This document shows positions 23,408-35,147 of a stretch of DNA of 64,000 nucleotides, piece after piece (position 1 is the first letter of the stretch; every line of letters begins with the position of its first letter). This stretch comes from Tetrapyrgos nigripes (lineage: Eukaryota; Basidiomycota; Agaricomycetes; Agaricales; Campanellaceae): contig JAACJM010000037.1 of the NCBI GenBank assembly GCA_013368315.1, positions 124,001 through 188,000 on the forward strand. Reading direction: 5' to 3'. The notes beneath the pieces are model-generated. The model saw nothing but the letters and a program-made list of their open reading frames with translations, was not told where the DNA came from and did not search any database. Made by a program: the position numbers and the translations under genes.

Positions 23408-24294
23408 CCAAATTATAACAATCACTTTCAGCAGAAGCTCATCATGATGTTGATGCGATGAGCACCGGTAGACAATAGACTGATCATGAGATGCACAGCC
23501 AACTGGCAGATACTTAAGGAGTGAGATTTTGCTGTTGATTTATCTAACGAAGACTTGTCTGTGCCCCCATAGTTTTCTCCCCTGCAGTCTTAGCAAATGC
23601 CAAGAATGCAATGCTCCTTTCTTATATCTTCAGATATTAGTGTCATTCAAGCTTTTGTAGGGGTTTGGTGTCTGAAAGAACACCTACCAAAGAATAGCCC
23701 TTCAACTTCAAAGCCGCTTGAATGACACTGATATCTGAAGATATAAGAAAGGAAGATTGCATTCTTGACATTTGCTAGGACTGCAGAGGAGAAGACTATG
23801 GGGGCACAAGCAAGTTATGGGTCCTATTCATAGAACGATGGTTGCTCTATTTGAATCCTGGGAGGAGGAGGATGGGAACATAAATACATATTGGGTATCT
23901 GTGGTATAGAGCTCAGTTCATATCCCGGGAAAATATATCCTTTTCTATCAACACAGCAGACTTGGCACCAAGCGCCTTCACTGTAAATTCTCCGTCAAGC
24001 TTTCGTTGAGCAAAGAACTAGTGCCCAGTCCACGGCCAACATCTAACTGTTCAGAGTCAATAATTCAATTGCTTTTTGGACAATGGGATGAGGACTCATA
24101 CCTGCCGTTGTATACAGTGACCCCCACCGACATATTTTTTGTTAGAATAAATCAAGAGCAAAATTTCACTTTGCCCGCTCCTTGCTCTTCGAGTATCTGC
24201 CAGTTGGCTGTACCTCTCATGATCAGTCTATTTCTTCTGGTGCTTAGTGCATCAACACCATGATGAACTTCTGAAAGTGATTGTTACAATTTGG
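23408..24294. repeat. Large nested foldback (inverted repeat)
   Basis: Outer arms at 23408-23571 and about 24121-24294 are reverse complements (for example CAATCACTTTCAG with CTGAAAGTGATTG, and CAGCCAACTGGCAGATACT with AGTATCTGCCAGTTGGCTG). Inner arms at 23561-23651 and 23717-23808 also pair (GTGCCCCCATAG with CTATGGGGGCAC; TGTCATTCAAG with CTTGAATGACA). The pairing is about 75-90% by eye. No coding content is recognised. Confidence 0.75.
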
Positions 24295-24703
24295 TCATAT
24301 CTGTCTGTCTAGGAGAGACTAATCAAGCTACGGTTTATGCTACAGCTGAGAAAGCAACCAATCATAATGGAATGCGGAAGTTCAGCTTGCTTAATACTGA
24401 ATTTCTTAGGCAGCTGACACGATTCGATGTGGGGGCAGTACTTAAGTCAGTCTTCCAATGGATATACCGCTCTACCTTTTCACAAAATAGCCGTGCAATT
24501 GGTCCTAAGCATTTTGGACCTGTGATGTCAATGTAACTCGACCAGAACAAAATCTAATGTAATCAGCAAATCGCGATTGAGTAGCTACGAAGAGTACATG
24601 TACTGTTTGGTAATAACATCGTAATGACATCCGTCCGAAGTCTAAGTCCATGGTATAACTTCCTGGCCACTAAACCCATAAATCCATTGACACTATATGT
24701 ACC

Positions 24704-25419
24704 TCAAAGACCAACAAATCCAGCAACAAAAGATGCGACGATGACCATAGCCAACGCCATGCCCGTGCAAGGTCCAACTCCATAGCACCAGAGGTATCGG
24801 CTTGCAAGAATCCTGAGCCTGAGGTGACACCAGAGATCGAAGCGGTAGAGGTGGAAGTACCACCACCATTCTGAACAGATGAAGAGGTACCTCCATTGGG
24901 GTCGGATGGACCTGCACCAGTGGTGCTTGTCGAGAAGCCACCGCCTGGAACGGATGAAGAGGCACCTCCATTAGGGTCGGAAGGGCCTGCACCAGTGGTG
25001 CTCGTCGAGACGCCACCCCCGATGGAAGCTTCTATCAAACGAACGTAATGAAAAGGACAGATTAAGGAAATGAAGGTGAGCAAACAAACATGAGGGGAGA
25101 ATTATTAATCGTGACGAGTACTCAAGTACTCACCCCTGGAGCTATAAGCAGGTCCAACCTCTACCACCGAGGTGGGGAATCCAACATTGACGGTAGAAGT
25201 GGAAGTGCCCCCTCCAACATGTCCAGCCCGGGATGAGGTACCTCCTCCAACCCCTCCAACATCCGCAAAGGAGCTACTATATCCAACGTTTGCAACGGAG
25301 GTAGTGAAAGGGCCACCAGATGAAGTACCGCCCAATTGGGCATTAGCGCCACCGGTAGAGGCGAGTACGGCTAGAGCGAGGAAAGCGACGAATTTAGCGT
25401 TGTTGGTGGTGTTTAACAT
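24704..25419 (-). CDS. Ser/Gly/Thr-rich GPI-type surface protein with frame break
   Basis: Exon 1 (25419-25134) encodes a signal peptide (FVAFLALAVLASTGGANA) and low-complexity Gly/Ser/Thr sequence; exon 2 starts at 25031 and continues in phase with two near-identical units (STSTTGAGPSDPNGG) spaced 34 residues apart. In the open frame exon 2 ends at 24670 with an implausible Trp/Leu-rich tail. One frame over, the same DNA reads MALAMVIVASFVAGFVGL and then stops at 24704-24706, exactly the hydrophobic C-terminus expected for a GPI-anchored wall protein. So either a single-base lesion lies between about 24730 and 24800, or an unseen splice restores the tail. The protein is probably a cell-surface mucin-like protein; its function is unknown. 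Confidence 0.65.
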
Positions 25420-26164
25420 GATGGTGTTTGGGTGATGCAGTGAGTGTGAGGACGGAAGAGCTGAGAGATAACGGCTGGAGAGGAATGAGTGAGTTCGATT
25501 GGTAAGATTGGAGGAGGATCAGAACCAAGACAGAAGACAGAAGAATGATAGTCGAACAAGAAATTTACCCCAGGGTTTTATAGTACTCTAGCCCCTCTGG
25601 TAGCCCATGTCCAGGGATCAGATATGTATGTATCCGTAGGAGGAGGACGTATACACATACGCATAGTCCCAGCCCTGGAAGGATCGTCAGATCGTCAGTG
25701 ATTCGCAAAGGAAAATAATCCGGGGCCGTTGTTCCGTGCGCAGCAGATTGACCATGACCCTGGCGATGGACCATGGTGACGAGTTGTCCTACATACTGCA
25801 GCTCAGGAAAAATCTCGGATTGAAAGGTAACGTCTTGGTGAGTGAGTTCTGGAGTCGTCTCGGGGCCTTGGCACGTCGGAGTTGTAGAAATTCCGAGTCG
25901 TTTTTGCCATACTGCGTCCGGATTGTAAGTAATGCACATGAACCAGACGTCCTGCAAACCACTCAACTATCCCTGCTTACGGAAATGAGCTTCGAAGATT
26001 CTCAAACCTTCGACGAGACATAATTGTTGAGCAGATCCAACCTGAGAAAGAGAACGAGTTTGGAAAGCATGTACAAAAATCCGTCATAATTGTAGTGGGG
26101 CTTTACTGTGAAGCTCGAAGGTCCGAGTAGGCTTGGCGTTGAATGAAGATCCCTCATGGTATTC

Positions 26165-26335
26165 CTGGACCTTAGTGAAGAGAATTCGCTTAATCCCAAG
26201 TTGCCTGCTGCGCAGTGCTCACCCTACGCCTCACGCGTATCTCTGTGCCTTCCGAGTCTCGAGGGCATGGCCAAGGCATGACAGTCTAATAGCGCGTGGC
26301 TAAGTGCTCCTTCCGATGACTGTGGGTGGGAGGAA
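26165..26335 (+). repeat. Dispersed repeat, partner inverted at 29785-29920
   Basis: Shared words in opposite orientation: CGCTTAATCCCAAGTTGC, AGTCTAATAG.GCGTGGCT, ATGACTGTGG.TGGGA. The class is unknown. Confidence 0.65.
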
Positions 26336-26722
26336 TCGGTAAGTAGATTTCTTTTCTTTCGTGGTATACAATCCGATTGAGATTGAGATATGATTATTCT
26401 TTGACTGCGAAGAATAGACACGGAGAGACCGTACATACGAAAATCGACGTGGCTTTTTGCACATTCCGTCCATCGATTCCTTTCTTCCTCCTCCTCTTCA
26501 AGAGAATGAGTCTCGGTAAATTTATACAGATCCCACATATTGCTTGCTGCGCAATACTTGGGTATGCGACGTGAGTTTCTTGTAAGTTGGGCGGCAGGCA
26601 GTTTGAGCAGTTTGAGTTTGGGATTCCGTTATGAAAACGACACTATGAGCTTCTGTGTCTTGGTTACAGAGAAGCCGGAGAATATCACGCTGAAGAGATG
26701 CTTGAAGTCGAGGTGAAAGCTC

Positions 26723-26775
26723 AACAGCGCACGGACCAAGCAGCAGACCTGCCCTAAATTCGGGCTTTTCATGCT
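26723..26775 (+). repeat. Short dispersed repeat, partner at about 41094-41146
   Basis: CAGCGCAC.GACCAAGCA.C followed by AGACCTGCCCTAAATTC is shared in direct orientation 14.4 kb apart. The class is unknown. Confidence 0.65.
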
Positions 26776-27253
26776 ACGCCTCGACACGCGGCCGCCTATA
26801 TATACAACACTCACACGCACGAAATGGGAAGATTTTGAGAAGAGCAACTGGAACGACGAAGCTGAACATAAGAGACAGAGAGTTTTTGAAATTTGAAAGG
26901 TCGCCGTGTACCAGAGTGTCTCACTGGTGAGTCTGTCACCCTTCGTTTACGGTTCCTCCTTCCTCTATCCTTGGTTCTTATGTACTACCCAAGGTTTCTA
27001 CCCATTCGCGAAGTGACGAAATGTCTCCGGACTACTTATACCGTCTGCTATGCTCCCCAACATTACATCCCCCCAACGTCTTCCCTTCTTCCACATCCAT
27101 ACACTGCTCGTACGTGAGGTAGAAGATGGTCCTCAGTGTCTCTTCTCTCGGAAGATAGACTCCCAAAAAGTACCTTCATGCCCTACGACGAGACGACGAT
27201 ATCGTCTACTACCCACTTCACTCTCAGGGTCTTACCCGTGTCATTGTCTATGC

Positions 27254-28848
27254 TTCCTCCTATACACCCAAGCCGCAGAGCACTCTGCCTACCGTAGCAC
27301 TTCCACGAGGTGTACAGGGAACAATGCTCTACGACCACCAAAACTTTGCCGTATTGTCGCAGAACTTCATCGCACACTCTATACCCTCAATCTCCAAACC
27401 ACCAATGGGAAGAACTAGCTCTAATACGGCGTACACTCTCAAGATACCCAATGTCCATCAACCGCCAACGCCTCCTCCTCCTCCTAGTCCCAACACCCTT
27501 CCCTACCTCGATGAGTCCTGACGCTGGCTTTCAGGAATCTCGAGGCCGCAGTGCCGCATCCGGGATATATGCGCACATATGGACATCTTGGCAATACTTA
27601 GGCAATACACGAAAATCGTCGTGACTCGTTTGGTATACCACCGGCGACTGCGTAGCCTGATGGATGCCAGGAGAGTCGGAGGGTGTAAAATGGACTTGAA
27701 ACTAGACTCGGAGAAAGAGGCTTGCGATGTCGTGTGGGACGTGGGACAGAGGATGTAGTCGAGGCAGGATAGTGGAAGGTGGAAACGTCTAACGAGAATA
27801 TCCACAAAGCCTGGACTTTTTGAGGAACATGTGCGTTCTCTTTTTTCTCTTTGTGCGTCTGTCGGTGCTGATTATACTCTCCAGTACTACACATACACCC
27901 AGGTCCCCCCAACCTTTGACACTCCCTCTCCTATCATACCTCGTCACTACACCGACCTCTAGCGCTCATTCTTCGATCTCCAGCCTGCTACCTGTCGTCG
28001 TGGTCCTCCCCACTGTTATCTCTCGTCAGATCTCATCTTTCATTATGATGAGCACCGCCTCCTTTTTTCTTGTGGAAAAATAGGAATTCACGGAGTCGAG
28101 AAGAAGAGAATACTAGTGTTGACTACGTACTCTGAACACTCGTTCAGAACCCACCAATCCCTCCTTTCCCTTGGCTATTTTTCCTTTTTCCCTTCCCGTA
28201 CCCTTTCTCCCTTTACAGTAAGAGACATGCGACCGTGGCCCAGCACCCCTTCTTCGTCGTCTTTTCCTTCCTCTCCACACCGCCTCCTTCACCACTTCCC
28301 GTCCTCTTCAGTCTCATAGCAATGCCGCACTTCGCTCGTGTTCCTGACTGCTCTTCTGATCCTACCCTCGGTCTTGGTCCACCATTGGAGAGCTCGCTAT
28401 TTTTACCGAGTCAACGTTACCCGACGGGTCACCCTATCCCTCCCTCCCTTCTCCATTTGTTTTTGCCTAGCAGTTGATGGTGTCCCGAACAGACGTCAAT
28501 GGACATTGACTCAGTGCCGCCCTTTTAAGCAGAAGCTGGAGACTCGCACTGTGGGGCAACATGGTGGTCTGAAGCACTGTATGTGACGCGCTGGGCAACC
28601 ACTGACGATGGAGGATTGGACGGAGTACTCTATATCTATCTATGACATATGTAATAGTGCTATTTCTGAGTCTGGTGATGTAGTGATGTAGGGACCTGGG
28701 ATATGTGTACTATTATCGATATCTCTAGCACTACCAGTGCCCGTGAAATCCGAGTACCTTCTTCCGTGTTTATTCCGTGTTTCATCCGAGCCATAGTCCA
28801 AATCAGTCTTCTGCATCAAGAAGGTGACTGTTGGCCTGATGTTGGGAG
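27254..28848 (+). repeat. Dispersed 1.6-kb repeat, copy 2
   Basis: This copy is collinear with 20873-22443 (same landmarks, roughly 80-85% identical by eye). It ends near GTTGGCCTGATGTTGG, the same point at which copy 1 ends. The reading frames inside are not shared between copies, so the repeat is probably noncoding. Confidence 0.75.
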
Positions 28849-29266
28849 TGGGAGAAGCTCACTGCAGAAGCCTGCGTTACACATGACTGAACTAATGGTC
28901 GAATGGTTACGAGGCCCTCTAGGGTCTTCTCGTTCAACTCGTTCTTATAATCTGACGCTGCTGGGTCTGGTCAATAGGTCTCAAAAAGTCATAGAGATAA
29001 GATCGAAGATAAGATAAGATTTGTCAGTCTGCAACTGCTTTTTGAGTGTAAATTCTTTTGATCTACCTCTAGCACACTCTAGCAAGTGTGTACATAGTTC
29101 TGTAGCTCTGGCTTACAGACCTACCTCGCTGAGGAAGTGCCAGAGGTACCTCAGACTGATTCTGGCTGACCCAAATAGGGGGCCAAAAAATTTGGCCCGA
29201 CTGGAGTCACTGGACTCAGCCCTCCTATGTACCAGATATTCGTTCCTTGACAAGAGCAGTTGTCAA

Positions 29267-29662
29267 CAGTGTCCGACCAAAGGCCTTGGTCTTAATTAAG
29301 CCTAAGACCTTAATTTGATTTCTAATTAAGACTTAACTTGCTCACAGTTCGTACTTAAGCCTGAATTAAGTCTTAATAGAATAAGTTTTATGGAATTTTT
29401 CTGACCAAGTCTCTCAAGAACAAGTGTGCTTTGATAAAATCAGATCTGGGACTAATGCTGCTTTTTGCTGCTGAAGAGGAAAGGGGTATAGTGAAGAGTA
29501 AAACTCAGGCGGTCGGCCACTAATGGCTATGACTGAAGACAGATGCCCTTAAAATGACCTTAACTTGAAATTGAAATTAAGTTGCCCTTAATAAGACCTA
29601 TAATCAAGGTATTAAGACTTAACATGGATGGGCCCTTTATTAAGGCCTCAGGTAGGACACTG
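29267..29662. mobile_element. hAT-type MITE, 396 bp
   Basis: Ends CAGTGTCC.ACC (29267) and GGT.GGACACTG (to 29662) are inverted repeats; both are followed inward by AGGCCTT words. Perfect 8-base duplications GTTGTCAA lie at 29259-29266 and 29663-29670. The interior is AT-rich with many CTTAATTAAG/CTTAAG words. The target is a dispersed repeat whose uninterrupted relative lies at about 17020-17120, giving an empty-site comparison. Confidence 0.92.
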
Positions 29663-29670
29663 GTTGTCAA

Positions 29671-29920
29671 GGAGGCAAATGCTGGTATCGGCATCGAGTG
29701 AAAAAAGGACCGGATGCCAAATTGCTACACGCGGAAGCCTCAGAAAGAAACGAGTCCCTAAAGGGCCTCGTAACTCTACTTACCTATTCCCATCCACAGT
29801 CATGGGGAGAGTCCTCAGCCACGCACTATTAGACTGCAATGCCCTGAGAAGCACAGAAGTGCGCGCTGCGCCAGCCTGCAACTTGGGATTAAGCGAGGTT
29901 CTGGGCCTTCACTAAGGTTA
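29671..29920 (-). repeat. Fragments of dispersed repeats around the MITE
   Basis: 29663-29775 belongs to the family ending GTTACGAGGCCCTTTAGG (read on the minus strand), also seen at 28907-28970, 32436-32480 and 59461-59527, with the GACCGGATGCC part at 17075 and 60205. 29785-29920 is the inverted partner of 26165-26335. Confidence 0.55.
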
Positions 29921-30457
29921 AGCTGGAGACGAAGGGCGGAAAATTTGTACTGCCTGTGCTTCAGACATCTTCAATCGTTAATTGCGTGCGCTGTACTGTG
30001 CTGGTATACATCATTCTAATAATATCTATCACAACTTTGGGACACTTCTGCGACACTCTGTGGAGTCGTACGCAACAATGATAAAGCATCGCCCGCCGCT
30101 AGCGAGATAAGTTAAATCTCCGAGCCTTGGGCTGCCCAGCCTCCACATTTCTCTGGTTTGCTACTGGACGCATGGAGGCGGAGCGGTACCTAGCAGTACT
30201 TAAGAGTACTTATGAGTACTTATGAAGCAGGGAGAGCTGATCGGGGCGACGGGTATTATCAAAGTGATAAAGATCTACGATTGTCCCGAATATCATTATC
30301 GCGCTTAGCGTTTAGCGAAGTGCGCCGGACATCATAAAAACTGTGCGTCAGCGGTTATCTGCGTCTTTCTTCCACTCACCCACTGCCCATCACCTTCCCA
30401 GGCTCTGTAGCCTCTGCTCGGCCTTTCTCTCTTCACTAATAGAAAACTGTGTCAATC
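29921..30457. other. Upstream region of the alpha/beta-hydrolase gene
   Basis: No gene here. GAGTACTTA words are repeated at 30205-30225, and CATAAAAAC at about 30333 may serve as a core promoter element for the gene starting at 30458. Confidence 0.35.
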
Positions 30458-32249
30458 ATGACGGTCACCTCACGCTCCTTATTATCATTATTAACGCTGC
30501 CTCTAATCCTAACTCTGACTTCAACCTCGACGTCTGCATTTGAAACTATTGAAAACCCCTTTGTTGGTGGAGACTCTGAGAATGGGTGGACGTACCTACC
30601 TCCAGTGCCTACGGCAGACTTGTACTTGGATTGGCCTATCACTGGGACAGATTCGGTAATGGTGAGTTCATAATCGTAATGACTCTTCCCTTCTCCTGAT
30701 TGAAGGTCTCTATTCCTAGCCCGTCTACCAAAGCGCTGGTTTGGACGACTCGGCCATTACACGAGCTATCATCGTACCCGGAGGAAAGGTGAGATTTCAG
30801 CTATATTTGGCGTAGTGGACATCGTTGAAGCATCATTCTTCTTTCCTTTCCACAGCCTCGCGATTCCTGGTCATGTCAGTCCTCGCTTCCTGCTTTCTCG
30901 TTCCTGTGTACCTTTACTGACCTTCAAACCTTCTTAATCATGACGACACAGACTGGATCACGATCAAGAACATTCTCAGTTATTCCGCTGAAATCGACCC
31001 TACTATTAATGCCAGCACCATTTCTATCATGAGCCCAGTTTTCCTCGCCTCGGTCGATGTCGAGGCAGGTGCAGCTAATGCTACCCAGCTGTATTGGTCC
31101 AAGAGTGGATGGTTTAGCGGAACGTATGCTCAAGGACCCAACGCTAATGATAAAATCAGCTCGTTCCAAGTCCTCGACGATCTGGTTGCGCATTATGCTG
31201 ATAAGGAGAGGTATCCTAATATTCAAGTGTGTTTGTATTGTATTTGGGTCTATTACAGGAATCCTAACTTCTCATTATCGTCAAGGAAATCATCTTTGCT
31301 GCCCACTCAGCCGGATCCCAATTCTTCCAGCGATACGCCGCTTTGCGTATTCCTACTGAGGACGATAGCATTATTCATTATATTCCTGGTACGCAGCTCT
31401 AATTTCTCCGATTCTACGGGTCTCCTCTCATGTTATCTCCTATGGCTCTCTCATCGCATCATCGTGTTACTGTCGGGGTCCTCATTGTTACCATTGGTCT
31501 GGGTGTACACAGCCAACCCAGGCTCCTTCGTGTGGCTCGTCGAGGACCGCCCAGCCCCCAACGACACCTGCGCAGACGTCGATAGGTACAAGTACGGATT
31601 GTCCAGTGGCTTCCCTGGTTATTCCACTGGAAACGTGAACGAGATCGGAAGAGAAGGAGTTGTTGAGAGGTTCCGTTCGCGGAATGTTCATTATGCTCAG
31701 GGAACGGTAAGTAGTGGACAAATCCCAATTGAACACTTTCTCAACTCAGTATTATTCTTACAGGCCGACCATGGACCGGGGGATACTGCATGCGAAGCAG
31801 TTGTGAGTATCAGTCTGGATAAATTCCCAGTACTTCCACGATGATCTGATTGCTTTCTATACTCTTTCCCATTTCCCTCCGTAGACACAAGGATCCACTC
31901 ATTTGGAACGTGGTGAAAACTTTGTGGACATGCTCAACTTGAATGGTGGTATGCCTTTGAACCACACCATTGACTGGGTAGAAGGCGTCTCGCACCAGAA
32001 TGACCAGATGTTTAATAGTACAGCGTTGAGGACGAGAGTGAGTGTCATATCTCAATCTCAAACAGCTACTCTTCCTCTTCTTATGCTGCGTATGCGTCTT
32101 TTCTTACTCCCTTCCCCTTCCGGAATTCTCTTTAGATGTTCATAAATGCTACCATCCCATCTACTGGTCTCCGGCCCTTGCGGAAGAGGGAAGCCAAAGC
32201 CAAGGCGGCTGGCCATGGTTTCAGACAAGTCCGTCGTAGATTAAACTGA
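30458..32249 (+). CDS. Secreted alpha/beta-hydrolase
   Basis: Nine exons (30458-30661, 30720-30788, 30856-30874, 30952-31226, 31286-31388, 31513-31706, 31764-31802, 31885-32037, 32136-32249) join in phase to 389 residues. A signal peptide (LLSLLTLPLILTLTSTSTSA) is followed by a chain typical of secreted fungal serine hydrolases: AIIVPGG, WITIKNIL, then IIFAAHSAGSQFFQRYA with the nucleophile Ser197 at the elbow. FVWLVEDRP and several N-x-S/T sites follow, and the end is very basic (RKREAKAKAAGHGFRQVRRR). Related ORFs occur in many Agaricomycetes, from memory; the substrate is unknown. The 19-base exon 3 is supported by phase on both sides. Confidence 0.88.
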
Positions 32250-33104
32250 TCCTTTGCTTCGACACCGTAGCTAGCATATAGCGGCTGCAGTCGAGTTAGA
32301 TATATATGATATGTATCAGAGTATAGCCATTGCCTGCCATTGCCTACGGCTGAGTTGCACTGGGATCGGCAAATCGTTGGTGAGACGAATGGACTTCAGT
32401 CTTCAAGATCGTCACAGACTCAAAATAGCACTAGTTACGGACTCGTTCTTATAACCTGAGGTTCCAGCGTGTGGCTATGCTCGATAACTCCTCCATTTAG
32501 TCGGCAAATTCCATACTGTGCCGACATGCCGTTTCCCTATTTTGGGCCTCGTCATCGTGCCACGACTCACATTTCCCTCGTATATACATAGATAGATATG
32601 TACACCTTGGGCGGCAATGCATATTTGGAAAATTTTTTGGGCAAACATAAACATCGAATTTATGCTCGGCGCCAGAGCTGCTCCATATGGCGGTTCGGCC
32701 TCAAATCGGTCCCATATGGAGTAGACCCGAGGAGCAAAAATGGCAGTGAAAATCAGAAATTTAAGTTGGCACAGAGATCTCTGGAAATATGCAATGCCGC
32801 TCAAGGTGATAGATACACGCCATGTGGCTCCTTCAGGACCCGGCGGGGTGACGTTGCATAGTTGCAATATCAATGATATTGCATTACAAGGGCGAGCCGC
32901 GAGGCAGTCCCCCTAAGTTCAGCCGCTTGTAAAGACTTTTGACTCTTGAGCCGAATCACGACACTTACACAGAAGGCGGCAGGGCGTTCGTTCCGTCAGC
33001 ACAAGCATGTAATTAGTATTAGGTATCCGTTGTCTCGTCCGGTGTAATAAACATTCTAGTCTTTGCCCAGTGAACTGAGATCTAGAGTACTCATATGCAT
33101 CCAA
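32250..33104. other. Intergenic with repeat fragments
   Basis: No gene. The block 32478-32590 (CTCCTCCATT.AGTCGGCAAA) is shared in direct orientation with 51308-51425. CTCCATATGG palindromes at 32680-32722 have an inverted counterpart near 51693-51745. Confidence 0.5.
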
Positions 33105-33835
33105 TCCTCCATCGTCAGTAGTCACTCAGCACGTCGCATACAGTGCTTCGGATCGCCACTTTCTCCCACCGTGCGAGTCTCCAGCTTCTACTTAAAAGAG
33201 CAGCACTGAGTCAATGACCATTGACGTTGGCTCGGGCTCGAACCTAAACAATTAAAGGAGGGAGGGAGGGATAGGGTGAGCCGTTGTGCAACATTGACTC
33301 GGAAACATAGCAAGCTCTCCAATAGTGGACCAAAACCAAGGGTAGGATTAGAAGAGTTTGTGGGAACCCGAGTGAAGTGCGTTTTCCAACCACTGACTCT
33401 CCTGGCACCATACCTTGCCTTGACCACCAGGCCCCGCAGTCGGCTGTGGCATACGATGTCCTCATATTGCCCAGACGTCCATATATGTGCATACTTTATA
33501 TCCCGGATGCGGCACTGCAGCTTCAAGATTCCTAAAAGCCGACGTCGCGAATGATCGAGCTGGGGAAGGGTGTGGTGACCTACCAAGTGTAGGAACTAGG
33601 AAGCGGAGGCGCTAGTGGTTGCTAGGCATAGGGTATGTCGAGAGTGTACGGTGTACTAGGGCTACTTTGTTCCATTGGTGGTTTAGAGATTGAGTCGGAT
33701 TCTGATTGGTATAGAGTGCGCAACGAAGTTCTTCTACAATACGGGTAGGTTTTGGTCGTCGTAGGTAGAGCTAGGAGTTGAAGTGCGTTGTTCCTTGTAG
33801 ACCTCGTGGAAGCAATAGGCAGAGTGCTTCAACAG
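33105..33835 (-). repeat. Dispersed 1.6-kb repeat, copy 3 (inverted, deleted)
   Basis: Read on the minus strand it starts GAAGCACTCTGCC, passes CTAAACCACCAATGG, GCTTTTAGGAATCTTGAAGC and GGTCCACTATTGGAGAGC, and ends GATGGAGGATTGGATGC. It lacks several hundred bases present in the middle of copies 1 and 2. Confidence 0.7.
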
Positions 33836-34266
33836 CTACAATCAGAATGACAAGGATAGGATATAAAGCCTTATTTAAAGAACTTTTCTCTGTCTCTCTG
33901 CTCATACCACACAGTCCCGTTCTTTTCAGGATTTGAGGGGTTCCGGAGCCCCTACGTTCTCGTTTGCTTCAGCAGACACACCAGTCGGAGGGCGGAAGCT
34001 TCATCTAGATGTCCCAAGAGTTCAACAAATCGCTGGAAGAATTCCGCTCGCATTCCAGTTTCGAGCGGTTTATGCTAAACGAGCTTCATTGGAACTCGTG
34101 AAGGCTCCTGAGCAAGCCCTGTGATTGTTCTCATTGCCACCAAAGCGTCCTACTAAAACAAGGAAGAGAGAAAACGCATAACATTGGAACAAAACTAGGC
34201 AGGTGAATGTCGATTCTTATTTCCCACTTTCCATAGGCGACTCCTAGACGCTCAGAACTCCCGCTC
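33836..34266. other. Intergenic
   Basis: No supported gene; the open frame at 33933-34124 has no recognisable content. GGGGTTCCGGAGCCCC at 33938-33953 is a perfect palindrome apart from its centre. Confidence 0.35.
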
Positions 34267-35147
34267 TCAAGCTTCGACTTTCTTGAGCACGCCACCAACG
34301 AAGATACGCAGCGCGTCTTGATAGTTCGCCTCTTCCTCGTCAGTCAATACGGCGACTTTGAGCTCGTTTAGAGCTTTTTCGAGGTCCTCTTGGAACTTAA
34401 TATCTTCGATATAGACCTCTGTCTCTTTGGAAGACTCCTGTTCGAATAATCAGACAACCTATCTCAAAATACCGCAGATTTCACTCGTATAAGAATTTAC
34501 GTACCTCGTGACGGCTGACCTTCTCCTTGTAGATTTCAAGATTCTGAGCCTTCTCTTCCTTGGTCATCGACATCACGGCCTCGGTGAATGATTTGATATC
34601 TTCTTTACGGGATTGAGCCTGATCGGTAGTAGCAGAAATCTTGAAGTCCGTGAACTGTCAGTATCATCAAGTGAACTGAATATAGCAATGGTGCTCACGT
34701 CCAGGTTCTCTGCATAGCCTACTTCTTCCAGCATTCTCGCGATCCTATAGCTGACCTATAATTTTACGATAAAACAGAGTTGACTACAACCGATGCACAT
34801 CGAGCCTACCTGGCGTTCCCCCCTCACGATTGGATTATTTTGGATTTCATTTGGGTTCACAGGTAGTTCGATTCCATTGTATGGATTATTTAGGGCCAGT
34901 TCGGATTCCCAGGGTTTTTCGAGACACCCTGGTTTTTCGTTAGTTTTGGCGGGAGATCAGCTTAGCTTAGTGATAGTAGTTAGCATCAGTCCAACCCTGT
35001 AACAAGCGAAAAACCTGGCTGTTCGGATGACCATTCGTAGTTTATCTTTGATTATCGATTTGAAGAATGCGTGTTCGGATACCAAGCTTATGATTTATAG
35101 CTGATCTGCGTGATATGACCCCGTTTTTCTTTTTCCTTTCTTTCCCC

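Larger units (their letters stand above)
25420..27253. other. Intergenic with dispersed repeat fragments
   Basis: No gene is supported; a 133-codon minus-strand frame at 25565-25966 has no recognisable content. It contains a repeat half at 26165-26335 (inverted partner at 29785-29920) and another at 26723-26775 (direct partner at about 41094-41146). Confidence 0.4.

Noticed and set aside
25565..25966. 133-codon minus-strand frame
   Set aside because: No motif, odd composition, no transcript signals; likely chance.
31029..31844. 271-codon single-exon reading of the hydrolase region
   Set aside because: It reads through introns; the spliced nine-exon model restores the AHSAG motif and conserved order.
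33235..33250. GGTTCGAGCCC on the minus strand as a tRNA B box
   Set aside because: It lies inside repeat copy 3, the other copies do not conserve it, and no cloverleaf can be drawn.
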